A stretch of DNA of 64,000 nucleotides from assembly GCA_947498765.1 (NCBI GenBank), contig CANMLG010000024.1:62001-126000 (forward strand), in the 5' to 3' direction. The position numbers and the translations under genes were made by a program. Shown here piece by piece: positions 19,036-29,833 of this stretch. This DNA is from an uncultured Aquimarina sp. (GTDB taxonomy: Bacteria > Bacteroidota > Bacteroidia > Flavobacteriales > Flavobacteriaceae). Under the pieces are notes generated by a model. The model was given only the letters and a program-made list of their open reading frames with translations. It was not told where the DNA came from and did no database searches. How positions within the stretch are numbered: the stretch's first letter is position 1; each line of letters begins with the position of its first letter.

Positions 19036-20130
19036 TTATTTAGAGTTTAATAAACTTTTATAAAGCTCAATATAGGATGTTACCATTAAGTTAATATCAA
19101 AATATTGAGCTTTTTTTATACATTGAGTTGCAACTTTATCTGAAAGAATGTTATTCGTTAATAGACTTAAAATACTATCAGACAATCCTTTACAATCATT
19201 ATCTTCAAAAACAATTCCTGAACCATCAACAATATCTCCTAATCCAGGTGTATTGGATGCTATAAAAGGCTTTCCTGATGCCATTCCTTCAATACAAGAA
19301 AGAGATAATCCTTCATAATGCGATGATAAAGCCACTATATCTACTGACTTTAATAAACGAGGCACATCATTTCTGATTCCGAAAAAGAAAACTCTATCTT
19401 CAATTTTTTTTATTTTTACTAAAGCTTTATATTCTTCAATTAAAGGACCATTTCCTACTAATAGTAATTTTACATTTTTAGGTAATAATTGAATAGCTTT
19501 TATCAACGTTTTTTGATCCTTTTGGGGGGTAAAACTAGCTACTTGTAACACTAATTTATCAAAATCTTCAAAACCAAGCTCTTCTTTTGTATAAGCTTTT
19601 GCTTGTTGAATTTTTTTAAGATCAATACCATTATGAATTTTTGTAATCCGTTTTGAATTTTCACTAATTCCTAAATGTTTCTTTAAATTAACATCAACTG
19701 CTTCAGAAATTGTAACTGTTTTTTTGAACTGTTTATATACTAAACGATCAATTATTTTAAACATAAAAATTGATCGTCTTCTATTTGTAGTATTATGTTC
19801 AGTATACAAAATTGGTTTCTTATTAAAACTAAACAGGTTTGCAAAGGCAACCCAATAAGAAACAGGGAATAAATGTGCATGAATTATATCATATTTTTTA
19901 AAAAAAGATTTTATTTTAAAAATATGTAATGGATTGTAAATATTTCCAGCCAAGCTATAAACTTGAATAGTATTAGCAATTACTAAACTATCAAACAATG
20001 GTGTTTTTTCTCCATTTAATAGTAATATGTCAATTTCAACTCCTTTTTTTACATATAATAAAGAAGTTTCAACTACTAGTTTTTCTGCTCCTCCTGCTCC
20101 TAACGAATTTATTACCTGTAATACTTTCAT
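19036..20130 (-). CDS. Glycosyltransferase family 4 (GT-B)
   Basis: 'MKVLQVINSLGAGGAEKLV' and 'SSHYEGLSLSCIEGMASGKPFIASNTPGLGDIV'. Confidence 0.9.
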   Translation of the reverse strand: MKVLQVINSLGAGGAEKLVVETSLLYVKKGVEIDILLLNGEKTPLFDSLVIANTIQVYSLAGNIYNPLHIFKIKSFFKKYDIIHAHLFPVSYWVAFANLFSFNKKPILYTEHNTTNRRRSIFMFKIIDRLVYKQFKKTVTISEAVDVNLKKHLGISENSKRITKIHNGIDLKKIQQAKAYTKEELGFEDFDKLVLQVASFTPQKDQKTLIKAIQLLPKNVKLLLVGNGPLIEEYKALVKIKKIEDRVFFFGIRNDVPRLLKSVDIVALSSHYEGLSLSCIEGMASGKPFIASNTPGLGDIVDGSGIVFEDNDCKGLSDSILSLLTNNILSDKVATQCIKKAQYFDINLMVTSYIELYKSLLNSK

Positions 20131-21017
20131 TTTTTAACTTTGTTTATATATAAAACATAACTATATAACAGTATACCAAAAGGAATTGCCAGAATGGTTA
20201 AAAAAGGCTTTGATGTTTTACGTAAAAAATTAATATCACATAATTGTATACTATGTGATACATAATGAACAGCATTTTTAAATTTTACTTTAAAATAGTT
20301 TGAATGTTTTAGTGTAACTAATCTAGCATATTGAAATCCTTTTGGGTGCCTAAAATACTGTTTAATAATATTCCTAGAAGATCCATCTTCCATATATTCT
20401 ACTATACATAACACTTTATTCAAACAAAGAAACTTATATTCTTTACCTATTAATAAATATAAAATGCCCAATGGAACAAAACGTTCTCCTTCAAAAACAG
20501 GATAAGGATCATATTCTTTAACAATACTTGAAACTAAGACCATTTTTTTATCTCCAGAAATTTTATATTTATAATAAATTTCTTCTAAGGTTGTCTTCTC
20601 AAGCTCTTTAGGAAATTCATTTCCGATTATTTCACCATTTTTATAGGCATCAAGCCCTATAAAACCTGCAATTCCTTTTTTATCGCCTATTGATTTCCAA
20701 AAAGAAATAATATGATTTACCGCGTCATCTGGCATAAAGTCATCCGAATCAATACAAACATTTAGTTCTGTTTTAATCAATCTATATGCGGTATTATGCC
20801 CCCCATGCATTCCAGTGTTTTCCTGATAATGATATTGAATTGAAATTATATCTTCTTTAATCCATGATTGTACTAGACTTTTTGTATCATCCGTTGAACC
20901 ATCATCAATAATCAACCAAACAAAATCATTATTACTTTGCCTTTTCAGACTTTCATAACACTGCCCTAAACAATATGCTCTATTATATGTAGGTGTAAAA
21001 ATAGTAAGTGTTTTCAT
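20127..21017 (-). CDS. Glycosyltransferase family 2 (GT-A)
   Basis: 'TIFTPTYNRAYCLGQCYESLKRQSNNDFVWLIIDDGSTDDT', 'CIDSDDFM'. Confidence 0.9.
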   Translation of the reverse strand: MKTLTIFTPTYNRAYCLGQCYESLKRQSNNDFVWLIIDDGSTDDTKSLVQSWIKEDIISIQYHYQENTGMHGGHNTAYRLIKTELNVCIDSDDFMPDDAVNHIISFWKSIGDKKGIAGFIGLDAYKNGEIIGNEFPKELEKTTLEEIYYKYKISGDKKMVLVSSIVKEYDPYPVFEGERFVPLGILYLLIGKEYKFLCLNKVLCIVEYMEDGSSRNIIKQYFRHPKGFQYARLVTLKHSNYFKVKFKNAVHYVSHSIQLCDINFLRKTSKPFLTILAIPFGILLYSYVLYINKVKK

Positions 21018-21029
21018 TTTAAATTTTTA

Positions 21030-22127
21030 TTAGCCATAATAAACTAGCCACATTAAATAGGTAAACGAAAAATAGGCTATAACAACTTTTGCTATAACCA
21101 CTTCTTGAAATTCAAAAAATTGCTTTTTTAGAAAAGGATAAATAATGATAATTGCCATTAAAAACCAAGACAAATAAGCAAAACGATTCGAAAAATTAGC
21201 TCGAATCACCAAAATCCAAAAACTATTACAGATTAGATATACTCCATAAATTTGATTATAAAACTTATCTTCAAATTTATTTTTTATTATAAAATACCAG
21301 CCTGTAAATACTGCAAAAGAACTATAAAAAATAAAATCCCAACGAAAGCCTGTTTTTCCAACATTTTCAACTTTTGTGCTCTCACTTAAATAGGCAGCCA
21401 ATCTATCATCACCAAAGCCTAAAACAGTAAAAACACTTATTAAAGCTCCACCAATAACAAATGATAAGGGTATCGAAAATAACCAAGCTTTTATATAAAT
21501 CATTGGTTTGTTATAAAATAAAGTTACTACATAAGCCATTATGGGTAACAAAAGTGTTTTATGAAATAAAGCCGCTAAAACAAAAAATAATATCATTAAT
21601 GCTTTTTTATTATGGTAACACAATCCCCATAAAAACATTGAAGTAGCAACCCCATTTCGGATACCGTTAACGCCATAAGTATAAAAAGAAAATGAAACCA
21701 AAAACATAAAAAAAGCATAAAACCAATATTCTTCAAAATGTATTTTCGAAATTAAATACATTGGAAAAATGTACAAGAATTCTGTAATAAAAAAGAAACC
21801 ATAAACAGTAGTAAAATTGGAAACTAATTTCATATAATAATGAAATGCAAAATCTTTATCTACATTTACAGATTCACCAAGGACATAGCCATTAAAATAT
21901 CTCGAATAAGTTCCCATATCCCCAAAATAACGACCGCTTATGGGACGTAAACCTAAATAAGCTATTGACATAAAAAGCAATATAAAACCTACTGTTTTTA
22001 AAAATAAAAGATTCTTTGGATCATCAATATCTAAAGTATAAGCATGTATTAAGTTTGCCAATACTAAAAAAAGACATACATGTACATAAATAGAATAATA
22101 ATGTTCTAAAGGGATTAAAGTTATCAT
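21030..22127 (-). CDS. EpsG family polysaccharide polymerase-like membrane protein
   Basis: Polytopic protein with 'FGDMGTYSRYF...' and 'YGVNGIRNGVATSMF' typical of EpsG. Confidence 0.75.
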   Translation of the reverse strand: MITLIPLEHYYSIYVHVCLFLVLANLIHAYTLDIDDPKNLLFLKTVGFILLFMSIAYLGLRPISGRYFGDMGTYSRYFNGYVLGESVNVDKDFAFHYYMKLVSNFTTVYGFFFITEFLYIFPMYLISKIHFEEYWFYAFFMFLVSFSFYTYGVNGIRNGVATSMFLWGLCYHNKKALMILFFVLAALFHKTLLLPIMAYVVTLFYNKPMIYIKAWLFSIPLSFVIGGALISVFTVLGFGDDRLAAYLSESTKVENVGKTGFRWDFIFYSSFAVFTGWYFIIKNKFEDKFYNQIYGVYLICNSFWILVIRANFSNRFAYLSWFLMAIIIIYPFLKKQFFEFQEVVIAKVVIAYFSFTYLMWLVYYG

Positions 22128-23059
22128 TTAAGCTGTTCTTTTAATTCACTTGCAAGCTTTTTTGATCTTATAGTAACTCCATCTCCATTTAAATGATATG
22201 AGGTATCATAGAATAACTCATCTTCATAGACATGATCTTTTGGCGTGTCTAATATTTTAAAATCACCATATTTCTTTAATTTCTTTTCTATAGCTATAAT
22301 TGTTTTTTTATTTTTTTTGTAGGTAGAACTACATAAACTAGGAAATGATATAAAAAACTTAGCTCCTTTTCTTTTAATTTGACTATTAATAGAATTTAAA
22401 AATTCAATAACTGCAACATTAACCACTCCATTAAAATTGTAAAATTTTAAATCTTTGCTTTTATCATCCCAATGCGTATAGTGATCACCAAACTTATTAA
22501 TTGAAAACTCAGTATAATTTTTTTCCGAATTTGTTCTTCTTAGTTGATTTTTTACCTTATTATATGCAAATGATTTAATCCTATCGAACGAAAACTGTGG
22601 TATAAATTCTGAAACACTAGCTACTTGTTGTAAAGACACTAATTTTAAATTACTTGGTTTTACAGTTAAAGAAAATAGTAATGGTTCTTTTCCATAATAA
22701 TTATCACCTATAAAATGTGAATATTCTGGAGACAACACAATAACATCACCCTTATTAACAAATTGTAAAACATCTTCCATAATATATTTTAAGCCATAAC
22801 CTGCATGTATAGCATGATTAACTACAGGATAATTTAAATTATCTTGAAGAATTTGACTATTAAACCCAAAAATAACATTTGAACCTCCTGTTAAAACTAC
22901 TTTTGGTTGTTTATTTTGTTGCAATAAATTATGTTTAGTAAGTAAACTATAATCCACAGTACGCACTGGATTATTGTTTGGAAGAACTAAACCTATAAAA
23001 ACAAGAAGAAATACACCTACGGCAAATACAACACTATGCTTTATAAAATGTTTCATCAT
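22124..23059 (-). CDS. SGNH/AlgX-like membrane-anchored protein (partner of upstream MBOAT)
   Basis: N-terminal TM, 'KVVLTGGSNVIFGFNSQIL' GxSxxxxG-type motif, C-terminal 'YDTSYHLNGDGVTIRS'; start moved to ATG overlapping the MBOAT stop. Confidence 0.65.
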   Translation of the reverse strand: MMKHFIKHSVVFAVGVFLLVFIGLVLPNNNPVRTVDYSLLTKHNLLQQNKQPKVVLTGGSNVIFGFNSQILQDNLNYPVVNHAIHAGYGLKYIMEDVLQFVNKGDVIVLSPEYSHFIGDNYYGKEPLLFSLTVKPSNLKLVSLQQVASVSEFIPQFSFDRIKSFAYNKVKNQLRRTNSEKNYTEFSINKFGDHYTHWDDKSKDLKFYNFNGVVNVAVIEFLNSINSQIKRKGAKFFISFPSLCSSTYKKNKKTIIAIEKKLKKYGDFKILDTPKDHVYEDELFYDTSYHLNGDGVTIRSKKLASELKEQLK

Positions 23060-24492
23060 TAAAATTGAAAATAAATAAATTCTTGTTTTTCTGCACCAAA
23101 CCAAAATATGAATATGATTAAAATATAGTAAATTAACCAACGACTAAATTTATTCATTTTTAATTCATCCATATACAATCCATGTTTATTATTTCGTTGG
23201 AACCATTCTACAATTATAAGAACAATTATAAACACTAAAGGTTTTAAGCTTACTTCGGGCACAGAAAATATAGATGAAGAAATCATGTTTTTTATATAAC
23301 TGAATGCCGAATGGACATTAGGTGCTCTAAAAAATATCCAAGCTATAAGTGTTATAAAAAATGTAAGTATTATTTTAATAAACTCTTTAGGTTTCACAAA
23401 AATACTATTTGATGCAATTGCATTGGTATTCACTCTATTTTTATTGAGTAATAAAAGTGGTAAAAAATACAACGCATTTAATACTCCCCATATTATAAAA
23501 GTCCAATTTGCACCATGCCAAAATCCACTTACTATAAAAATTATAAAGGTATTTCTCACTTTCATCCAAACCCCTCCTCGGCTTCCTCCTAAAGGAATAT
23601 ACACATAATCTCTAAACCAGGTTGTTAATGATATATGCCATTTTCTCCAAAACTCTGCTATATCTCGGGAAAAATAAGGAAAAGCAAAATTTTGCATTAA
23701 GTTAAATCCAAATAAACGTGCCGTTCCTATGGCAATATCAGAATATCCTGAAAAATCTCCGTATATCTGAAAAGCAAAAAACAAAGCTCCTATAAAAAGC
23801 GTACTACTATTAAAATCCGTATAATTATCAAATACTTCATTTACTATTACGGCGCAATTATCTGCAATAACAATTTTTTTAAAAAGTCCCCATAATATCT
23901 GCCTTAAACCATCTTTAGCCTTTTCTAAATCAAATGTTCGTTTAGTGTAAAATTGAGGTAATAAATTAGTAGCTCGTTCTATTGGACCTGCCACTAATTG
24001 AGGAAAAAAGCTAACAAACGAGAAAAATGCTATTGGATCTTTGGTTGGCTTTAACTGCTCTCGATACACATCAATAGTATAACTCATTGTTTGAAAAGTA
24101 TAAAAACTTATCCCTACAGGTAATACAATATCTAATGTTAAAGTATCTATTTGATAACCTAATGAAAATAAGCCTTCTTTTAAAGAATTGGAAAAAAAAT
24201 TAAAATATTTAAATACCCCTAAAAAACCTAGATTTATAAGCATACTTAAAGTTAACCACCTTTTTTTATCCTTTTTTTGATTGGCTTTTTCTATAAAAAT
24301 ACCACAATAAAAATCTATGATAGAGCTAAAAATTATTAAAGATAAAAACCTCCAATCCCACCAACCATAAAAAATATAACTAACTACTAAAAGTAAAAAG
24401 TTTTGAAGTCTAATAGTTTTATTAAAAACGAACCAATACAGTAAAAAAACTGTCGGTAAAAAAATTAAATATTGAATAGAATTAAAAATCAT
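23059..24492 (-). CDS. MBOAT family O-acyltransferase
   Basis: 'FFPQLVAGPIERATNLLPQF', 'DFSGYSDIAIGTARLFGF', 'FWRKWHISLTTWFRDYVYIPLGG', 'SGFWHGANWTF'. Confidence 0.95.
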   Translation of the reverse strand: MIFNSIQYLIFLPTVFLLYWFVFNKTIRLQNFLLLVVSYIFYGWWDWRFLSLIIFSSIIDFYCGIFIEKANQKKDKKRWLTLSMLINLGFLGVFKYFNFFSNSLKEGLFSLGYQIDTLTLDIVLPVGISFYTFQTMSYTIDVYREQLKPTKDPIAFFSFVSFFPQLVAGPIERATNLLPQFYTKRTFDLEKAKDGLRQILWGLFKKIVIADNCAVIVNEVFDNYTDFNSSTLFIGALFFAFQIYGDFSGYSDIAIGTARLFGFNLMQNFAFPYFSRDIAEFWRKWHISLTTWFRDYVYIPLGGSRGGVWMKVRNTFIIFIVSGFWHGANWTFIIWGVLNALYFLPLLLLNKNRVNTNAIASNSIFVKPKEFIKIILTFFITLIAWIFFRAPNVHSAFSYIKNMISSSIFSVPEVSLKPLVFIIVLIIVEWFQRNNKHGLYMDELKMNKFSRWLIYYILIIFIFWFGAEKQEFIYFQF

Positions 24493-24513
24493 CTTCTCCT
24501 TTTTGCTCTCTAA

Positions 24514-25452
24514 TTACTTCGTTAATCTTTTTAAATTCATCTTCTTTTGTATGGAATCACAAATAGATTTTGTAAAATCTACTCCATCGTATTTATTTAT
24601 ATGATGTCCATCATAAGTTTTATACGTTCTTGGATTATTAATAGTATAATTAATGTAATCAATATGATTCAATAATGATATTTCATTTACAAAAGCATTA
24701 AAATCTTTAAAAAAGATATTCTCTAACGCTAACATTTCTTTATCAATAGGTGTTCTAACTATAAAAACTTCTCCATGTCTTTTTAATGCTTTCACTAATG
24801 TGTCTAAACTCTTTTTTCTATAAGAAGAAACGTTATAATTTTTTATAAATCCCTTAAATATATGTAGTTGGTTTTTTTTCCATTTATTAAAAGTAATAGT
24901 GTCATTGGGTAAGTTTTTCTCTTCTAACCAGCCATTCTTATGCAATTTTGAACTCTGTCGAAATATCCCTTTAAAGTGAAAAAAATTCAAATTTTTAATA
25001 AAATATTCAAAGTTAGGATTCATTGACACATATTCCATATTATGTGGTGGTTGATTTGCTTCTTTAAAAACTCCTTTATAATTATCATTCTCTTTTTTTG
25101 AACCAAACATCCAAGGATTTATAGCTACTATAAACAAGCCATTTCTGGTATCTTCATTTATTTTTTTTAAAATACTTTTTGAGTATAATGGTCCTATATG
25201 GCTCTGAGCAATAGTAAAACTATAATTGAGCATAGGTAAATCAAATTTCATATTTTCTAGATTTTCATCTATAATATATGGTTGAATTCCCTGTAATGCT
25301 CTACTATCTCCAATAATCATTGATGATGCTTTTGGTGTGGTAAATTTTTCATAAAAATAATCTACATACCCGCCATACCTCATTAATATTACAGATATAA
25401 CTCCTACAACTACAAAAAAGAATGCAAATGATTTGAGTATGAATTTTTTCAT
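24514..25452 (-). CDS. SGNH-like membrane-anchored protein, candidate acetylation partner
   Basis: N-terminal TM; 'SSMIIGDSRALQGIQPYII' and C-terminal 'YDGHHINKYDGVDFTKSI' (D-x-x-H-like). Confidence 0.6.
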   Translation of the reverse strand: MKKFILKSFAFFFVVVGVISVILMRYGGYVDYFYEKFTTPKASSMIIGDSRALQGIQPYIIDENLENMKFDLPMLNYSFTIAQSHIGPLYSKSILKKINEDTRNGLFIVAINPWMFGSKKENDNYKGVFKEANQPPHNMEYVSMNPNFEYFIKNLNFFHFKGIFRQSSKLHKNGWLEEKNLPNDTITFNKWKKNQLHIFKGFIKNYNVSSYRKKSLDTLVKALKRHGEVFIVRTPIDKEMLALENIFFKDFNAFVNEISLLNHIDYINYTINNPRTYKTYDGHHINKYDGVDFTKSICDSIQKKMNLKRLTK

Positions 25453-25453
25453 A

Positions 25454-26674
25454 TTATACCCGTTTTAAATAAGAATTACACACATATTCTAAATCAAATT
25501 TTTTCAACAATGCTAATCTATTTTTCTGCAAATTATTCTTAAAATCATCATTTGAAATTACTTCTTTTAAAGCTTCACAAAGTCTTTTCTCTTCAGAAAT
25601 AAAATTATTTGAATTAGGAATACCTAATGCTCCTTTAAATAAATTAGGAGTCACAATTCCTGATTCTACTATAATATTTTCAGAGGTTTCAACATAATCA
25701 TTTAAAGTCATTAACTCTATGATCCCTTTGGTGCAATAAGATGATACTACAGGTGTACCAATAGCAATAGATTCAACTATAACATTAGGTGTCCCTTCAT
25801 AATGAGAACTTAAAACTAAAGCATCTGCTGCTTTCAAATATTTATATGGATTTGACTTTCTTCCTAATAAAAAAACAGAATCATCCAATTTTAGTTGCTT
25901 AATTAATTCATTTACATGAGAAATAACTGTTTCATCCCCATCTCCAATAATTACTAAATTGGTATTAGGTTCTTCTTTTGTAAGCAATTTAAAAGCTTTT
26001 ATAAAATGCCAGGGGGATTTTTGCACTGATAGCCTTCCTATAAAAACAATTGTTTTTTTTACAAAAATTTCCTTTTCTTTTTGGTCTTTTATCGGTTCTT
26101 CACCTAATTCTACCAGTTTGTTAATATCATGAGGATTATAAATTATTTCCATATTAGAAAATCTATAACCACAATTAGAGACCATATCCTCTCTTATAGC
26201 TTTGCTAATACATACTAGTTTATCTAATTTTTTGTAAGTTGATTTATAACCTAGTTTAGTAACCTTATGAAATGAAGTGGTATGTTTAAATTCAATACTT
26301 TTTAAAGCGTGAATACTCCCAATTTTATATTCATTACTAAATGAGACTGAACTAAATAAATTTGCCATATCTCCGAAAGCTATAGAGTGTGTAATTTTAT
26401 GCTGCTTGACTATTTTTTTTATCAATGCTGGTGCTTTGAAATAAAAAGAAAATCTTTCTAGCCTAGACATAGATAAAAAATCATATCCTTTAAAATAAAG
26501 TTCATCTTCGCCAAAATGAATAATATCATTATCTAACTTAATAAATTTCAAAGCTTTTACAATATATCCTTTAGATTTATAAAATGCATAAAAGCTTAAT
26601 GCTAAACGTTCCATACCGCCAACACTACCATATGGCATTATGAGTAAAATTGATTTATGATTTGCTTTATTCAT
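25454..26674 (-). CDS. Glycosyltransferase family 4 (GT-B)
   Basis: 'IMPYGSVGGMERLALSFY', 'VFIGRLSVQKSPWHFIKAF', 'LSSHYEGTPNVIVESIAIGTPVVSS'. Confidence 0.92.
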   Translation of the reverse strand: MNKANHKSILLIMPYGSVGGMERLALSFYAFYKSKGYIVKALKFIKLDNDIIHFGEDELYFKGYDFLSMSRLERFSFYFKAPALIKKIVKQHKITHSIAFGDMANLFSSVSFSNEYKIGSIHALKSIEFKHTTSFHKVTKLGYKSTYKKLDKLVCISKAIREDMVSNCGYRFSNMEIIYNPHDINKLVELGEEPIKDQKEKEIFVKKTIVFIGRLSVQKSPWHFIKAFKLLTKEEPNTNLVIIGDGDETVISHVNELIKQLKLDDSVFLLGRKSNPYKYLKAADALVLSSHYEGTPNVIVESIAIGTPVVSSYCTKGIIELMTLNDYVETSENIIVESGIVTPNLFKGALGIPNSNNFISEEKRLCEALKEVISNDDFKNNLQKNRLALLKKFDLEYVCNSYLKRV

Positions 26675-26718
26675 ATGGAAACTTTTAAATATTTTTCTTA
26701 TCCATTTTTATCTTACTT

Positions 26719-28149
26719 TTAAAATTGGAAGTAGATAAATGATTGTGATTGTGCTCCAAATATTAATATTAAACAAAAAATAAAAGTATAAATAGACCAT
26801 CGTAAAGGCATTGACTTTAATGTTGTAAGTTCTAAGCCATGCTGTTTAGTCCGCTGAAACCACTCAACTAATACCAAAACACCTATGTAAATCAAAGGCT
26901 TAATGTCTATTGAAGGAAAACTAAATAATGACAAGTTAAACATTCCCATTATATAATTAAAAGCTTCTGATATAGTAGCGGCTCGAAAAAATACCCAGGC
27001 TAACACTGTTAATAAAAATGTGCTACTCAGTTGTAAAAACTCTTTAAAGTTAATCATCAATTTGCCTTCAGCAACAACATTGGTATGATTTCTATTTTTA
27101 TTTAATAATAAAAGAGGTAAAAAATATAGAGCATTCAAAAAACCCCAAACTACAAAAGTCCAATTAGCACCATGCCAAAATCCACTTACTATAAAAATTA
27201 TAAAGGTATTTTTAATTTTCATTAACATGCCTCCTCTACTTCCTCCCAAAGGAATATATACATAATCCCTAAACCAAGTAGATAAAGATATGTGCCACCG
27301 CCTCCAAAATTCTGCAATATCTCTTGAAAAATAAGGAAAAGCGAAATTTTGCATTAAATTAAAACCAAATAATCTTGATGTTCCAATAGCTATATCTGAA
27401 TAGCCTGAAAAATCTCCATATATCTGAAATGCAAAAAAAACAGCACCCAATAAGAGTGAACTAGCACTTAAATCAGTATAATTTTCAAAAACCTGATTTA
27501 CTACCTGTGCACAATTATCGGCAATTACAATTTTTTTAAAAAGGCCCCATAAAATTTGCCTTAGACCATCTGCCGCTTTTTCATAATTAAATTCTCTTTT
27601 TTTATAAAATTGAGGTAATAAATTTGTAGCTCTTTCAATTGGCCCTGCCACTAACTGAGGAAAAAAGCTTACAAATGCAAAAAAAGCAATGATATCCTTA
27701 CTTGGTGACAACTTTTCTCTATAAATATCTATAGTATAACTCATAGTTTGAAAAGTATAAAAACTTATACCAACCGGAAGAATAATATCCAATGTTAGTG
27801 TATCCAATTCATAACCCATTGAACTAAAACTTTCTGATAAGGATTTAGAAAAGAAGTTAAAATATTTAAATACTCCTAAAAAACCTAAGTTTACAAGCAT
27901 ACTAATAGTCAACCACTTTTTACGAATATTTGTAGATGTTGTTTTATTAATAGCTAAACCACAGTAATAATCTACAAAAGAGCTAAAAATTATTAATGCT
28001 AAAAAACGATAATCCCACCAACCATAAAAAAGATAACTTACGGCTAATAGTAATACATTTTGTACTCTTATATTTTTATTGAGTACAAACCAATAAAGTA
28101 TAAATACAGTTGGTAAAAAAATTAAATATTCGAAAGAGTTAAATAACAT
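26719..28149 (-). CDS. MBOAT family O-acyltransferase (close paralogue of 23059..24492)
   Basis: Same motifs as first copy with long identical stretches (PQLVAGPIERATNLLPQF; LRQILWGLFKKIVIADNCA). Confidence 0.95.
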   Translation of the reverse strand: MLFNSFEYLIFLPTVFILYWFVLNKNIRVQNVLLLAVSYLFYGWWDYRFLALIIFSSFVDYYCGLAINKTTSTNIRKKWLTISMLVNLGFLGVFKYFNFFSKSLSESFSSMGYELDTLTLDIILPVGISFYTFQTMSYTIDIYREKLSPSKDIIAFFAFVSFFPQLVAGPIERATNLLPQFYKKREFNYEKAADGLRQILWGLFKKIVIADNCAQVVNQVFENYTDLSASSLLLGAVFFAFQIYGDFSGYSDIAIGTSRLFGFNLMQNFAFPYFSRDIAEFWRRWHISLSTWFRDYVYIPLGGSRGGMLMKIKNTFIIFIVSGFWHGANWTFVVWGFLNALYFLPLLLLNKNRNHTNVVAEGKLMINFKEFLQLSSTFLLTVLAWVFFRAATISEAFNYIMGMFNLSLFSFPSIDIKPLIYIGVLVLVEWFQRTKQHGLELTTLKSMPLRWSIYTFIFCLILIFGAQSQSFIYFQF

Positions 28150-28150
28150 T

Positions 28151-28912
28151 CTATTTTTTTAATTTTCTTAATCCTAAAATCTTAATTAATCCATTAATAG
28201 TATTGACTCCAAAAATTGACATTAATTTCCTTTTCAAATTTGGTAAAAACGTACGTTTTTTTGGAAGCCAGGACATCGCAAAATGATGAATAGAATATGT
28301 ATTTGCTGTTTTTTCAATTACCCCTGTTCCATGATTTTTTGCGCAAAAGTAATCTTTCGGAAACATATAAATCATATCATTATCTATATGTTGTTGTTCT
28401 GAATTGATATCATTTGGCTCTACTTCTTTAAACATTTTGATTTGACTAATTTGAGACATCATTATTCTTGGTAATGTTAATGTATCAAATGTTCCATCTG
28501 TTTTTATAAATTCTTTACCCTCATAATAATCTAAACATTTTTTCAACCAATCAGCATTTTTTTCTGCACCGAAAACACCTGCCTCTATAATACCTTCTCC
28601 TTCTGCTCCTACAAAATAAGGTCGTTCTAATAAATCATTAAAACTTTTTACAATTTCAATATCAGTATCTAAATAAATACCTCCGTAATTATAAACAGCA
28701 TACAAACGAATAAAATCGGCTGCAAATGCATACTTCTTCGTTTCAAATGCTTGTTTTACCCAAATGTTATCTTCTAAATTAAATCTATTGGTATCCCAAT
28801 GAATAAATTCATAATCAGGTAATTTCTCTTTCCAAGTATCAATACACTTTTGTATAAGTGCTGGGTATTCATCGTTACTCAGCCAGCAGAAATGTATAAT
28901 TTTAGGTATCAT
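28151..28912 (-). CDS. DXD-type glycosyltransferase (GT32-like)
   Basis: 'MIPKIIHFCWLSNDEYPALIQKCIDTWKEKLPDYEFIHWD', 'YAVYNYGGIYLDTDIE'. Confidence 0.9.
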   Translation of the reverse strand: MIPKIIHFCWLSNDEYPALIQKCIDTWKEKLPDYEFIHWDTNRFNLEDNIWVKQAFETKKYAFAADFIRLYAVYNYGGIYLDTDIEIVKSFNDLLERPYFVGAEGEGIIEAGVFGAEKNADWLKKCLDYYEGKEFIKTDGTFDTLTLPRIMMSQISQIKMFKEVEPNDINSEQQHIDNDMIYMFPKDYFCAKNHGTGVIEKTANTYSIHHFAMSWLPKKRTFLPNLKRKLMSIFGVNTINGLIKILGLRKLKK

Positions 28913-28915
28913 AGT

Positions 28916-29830
28916 TTACTTGTTTTTATAATTTAATATAAAATTAGGGATCAGTGTTTTAATGGCTATTTTTGATACGTTAAAATCCCCCGTATAATAT
29001 TTTAGTGACTTTAAAACATTTAGAAATCCTTTTATTTTTTGAAAAATATTTCCTTCACATAAAGTATAGGCTTTTCTATAGTAAAATCTATGCAAAATAT
29101 ACTTCCATTCTTTATTTGTAAACAATTGTTTATGTTTTATTTCAAAAGAGTGCAATGTATGTAATGCTTCAATAATTTTATTACTTGCCGATAATGAAAT
29201 CCTAAAATCATTATGTTCTACTAAAGTCAAGAGTTGTTTATCTAATACATCTATTTTATAGCCATGCTCTAAAAATTTATAATGAAAATATTTATCCTGA
29301 AATCTTGGTATTTCCGAAAAACCATTTAATTTAATAAATACATCTTTTTTTATTAAAAGCATTGAAGTAAACAAATTTCCATCTAAAATGGCTTCACTTA
29401 ATGTTACTCCTCTTGCCTTATTTTCTCTAGATTTAATCTGTTCACTCTGTTCATCTATTCGAAACATGGAACACATACAAGCATCTAGTGATTCATTCTT
29501 ATTTAAAAAATTTAATTGTTCTTCAATTTTATTTGGTTCATAAAAATCATCGTCATCTAAAAAAGCAATTACTTTTCCATTTGCTCGAAAAACTCCTGTG
29601 TTTCTTGCCGCGCAACCTCCTTTATTAAATTCGTGCTCAATATATCTGATTAATTGTTTGTCAATATATGACTGCAACATTCTCTTAGTGTCTTTCCTAA
29701 ACTCATCATCATTGTTATCATCGACCACAATAATTTCAATTGACTTATGTGTTTGTTCAAGCACACTATCAATAGCTATAGGCAATCGTAAACTTCTTTT
29801 GTATGTAGGAATAATTACTGATACCAACAT
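28916..29830 (-). CDS. Glycosyltransferase family 2
   Basis: 'VSVIIPTYKRSLRLPIAIDSVLEQTHKSIEIIVVDDNNDDE', 'GCAARNTGVFRANGKVIAFLDDDDFY'. Confidence 0.93.
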   Translation of the reverse strand: MLVSVIIPTYKRSLRLPIAIDSVLEQTHKSIEIIVVDDNNDDEFRKDTKRMLQSYIDKQLIRYIEHEFNKGGCAARNTGVFRANGKVIAFLDDDDFYEPNKIEEQLNFLNKNESLDACMCSMFRIDEQSEQIKSRENKARGVTLSEAILDGNLFTSMLLIKKDVFIKLNGFSEIPRFQDKYFHYKFLEHGYKIDVLDKQLLTLVEHNDFRISLSASNKIIEALHTLHSFEIKHKQLFTNKEWKYILHRFYYRKAYTLCEGNIFQKIKGFLNVLKSLKYYTGDFNVSKIAIKTLIPNFILNYKNK

Positions 29831-29833
29831 AAA

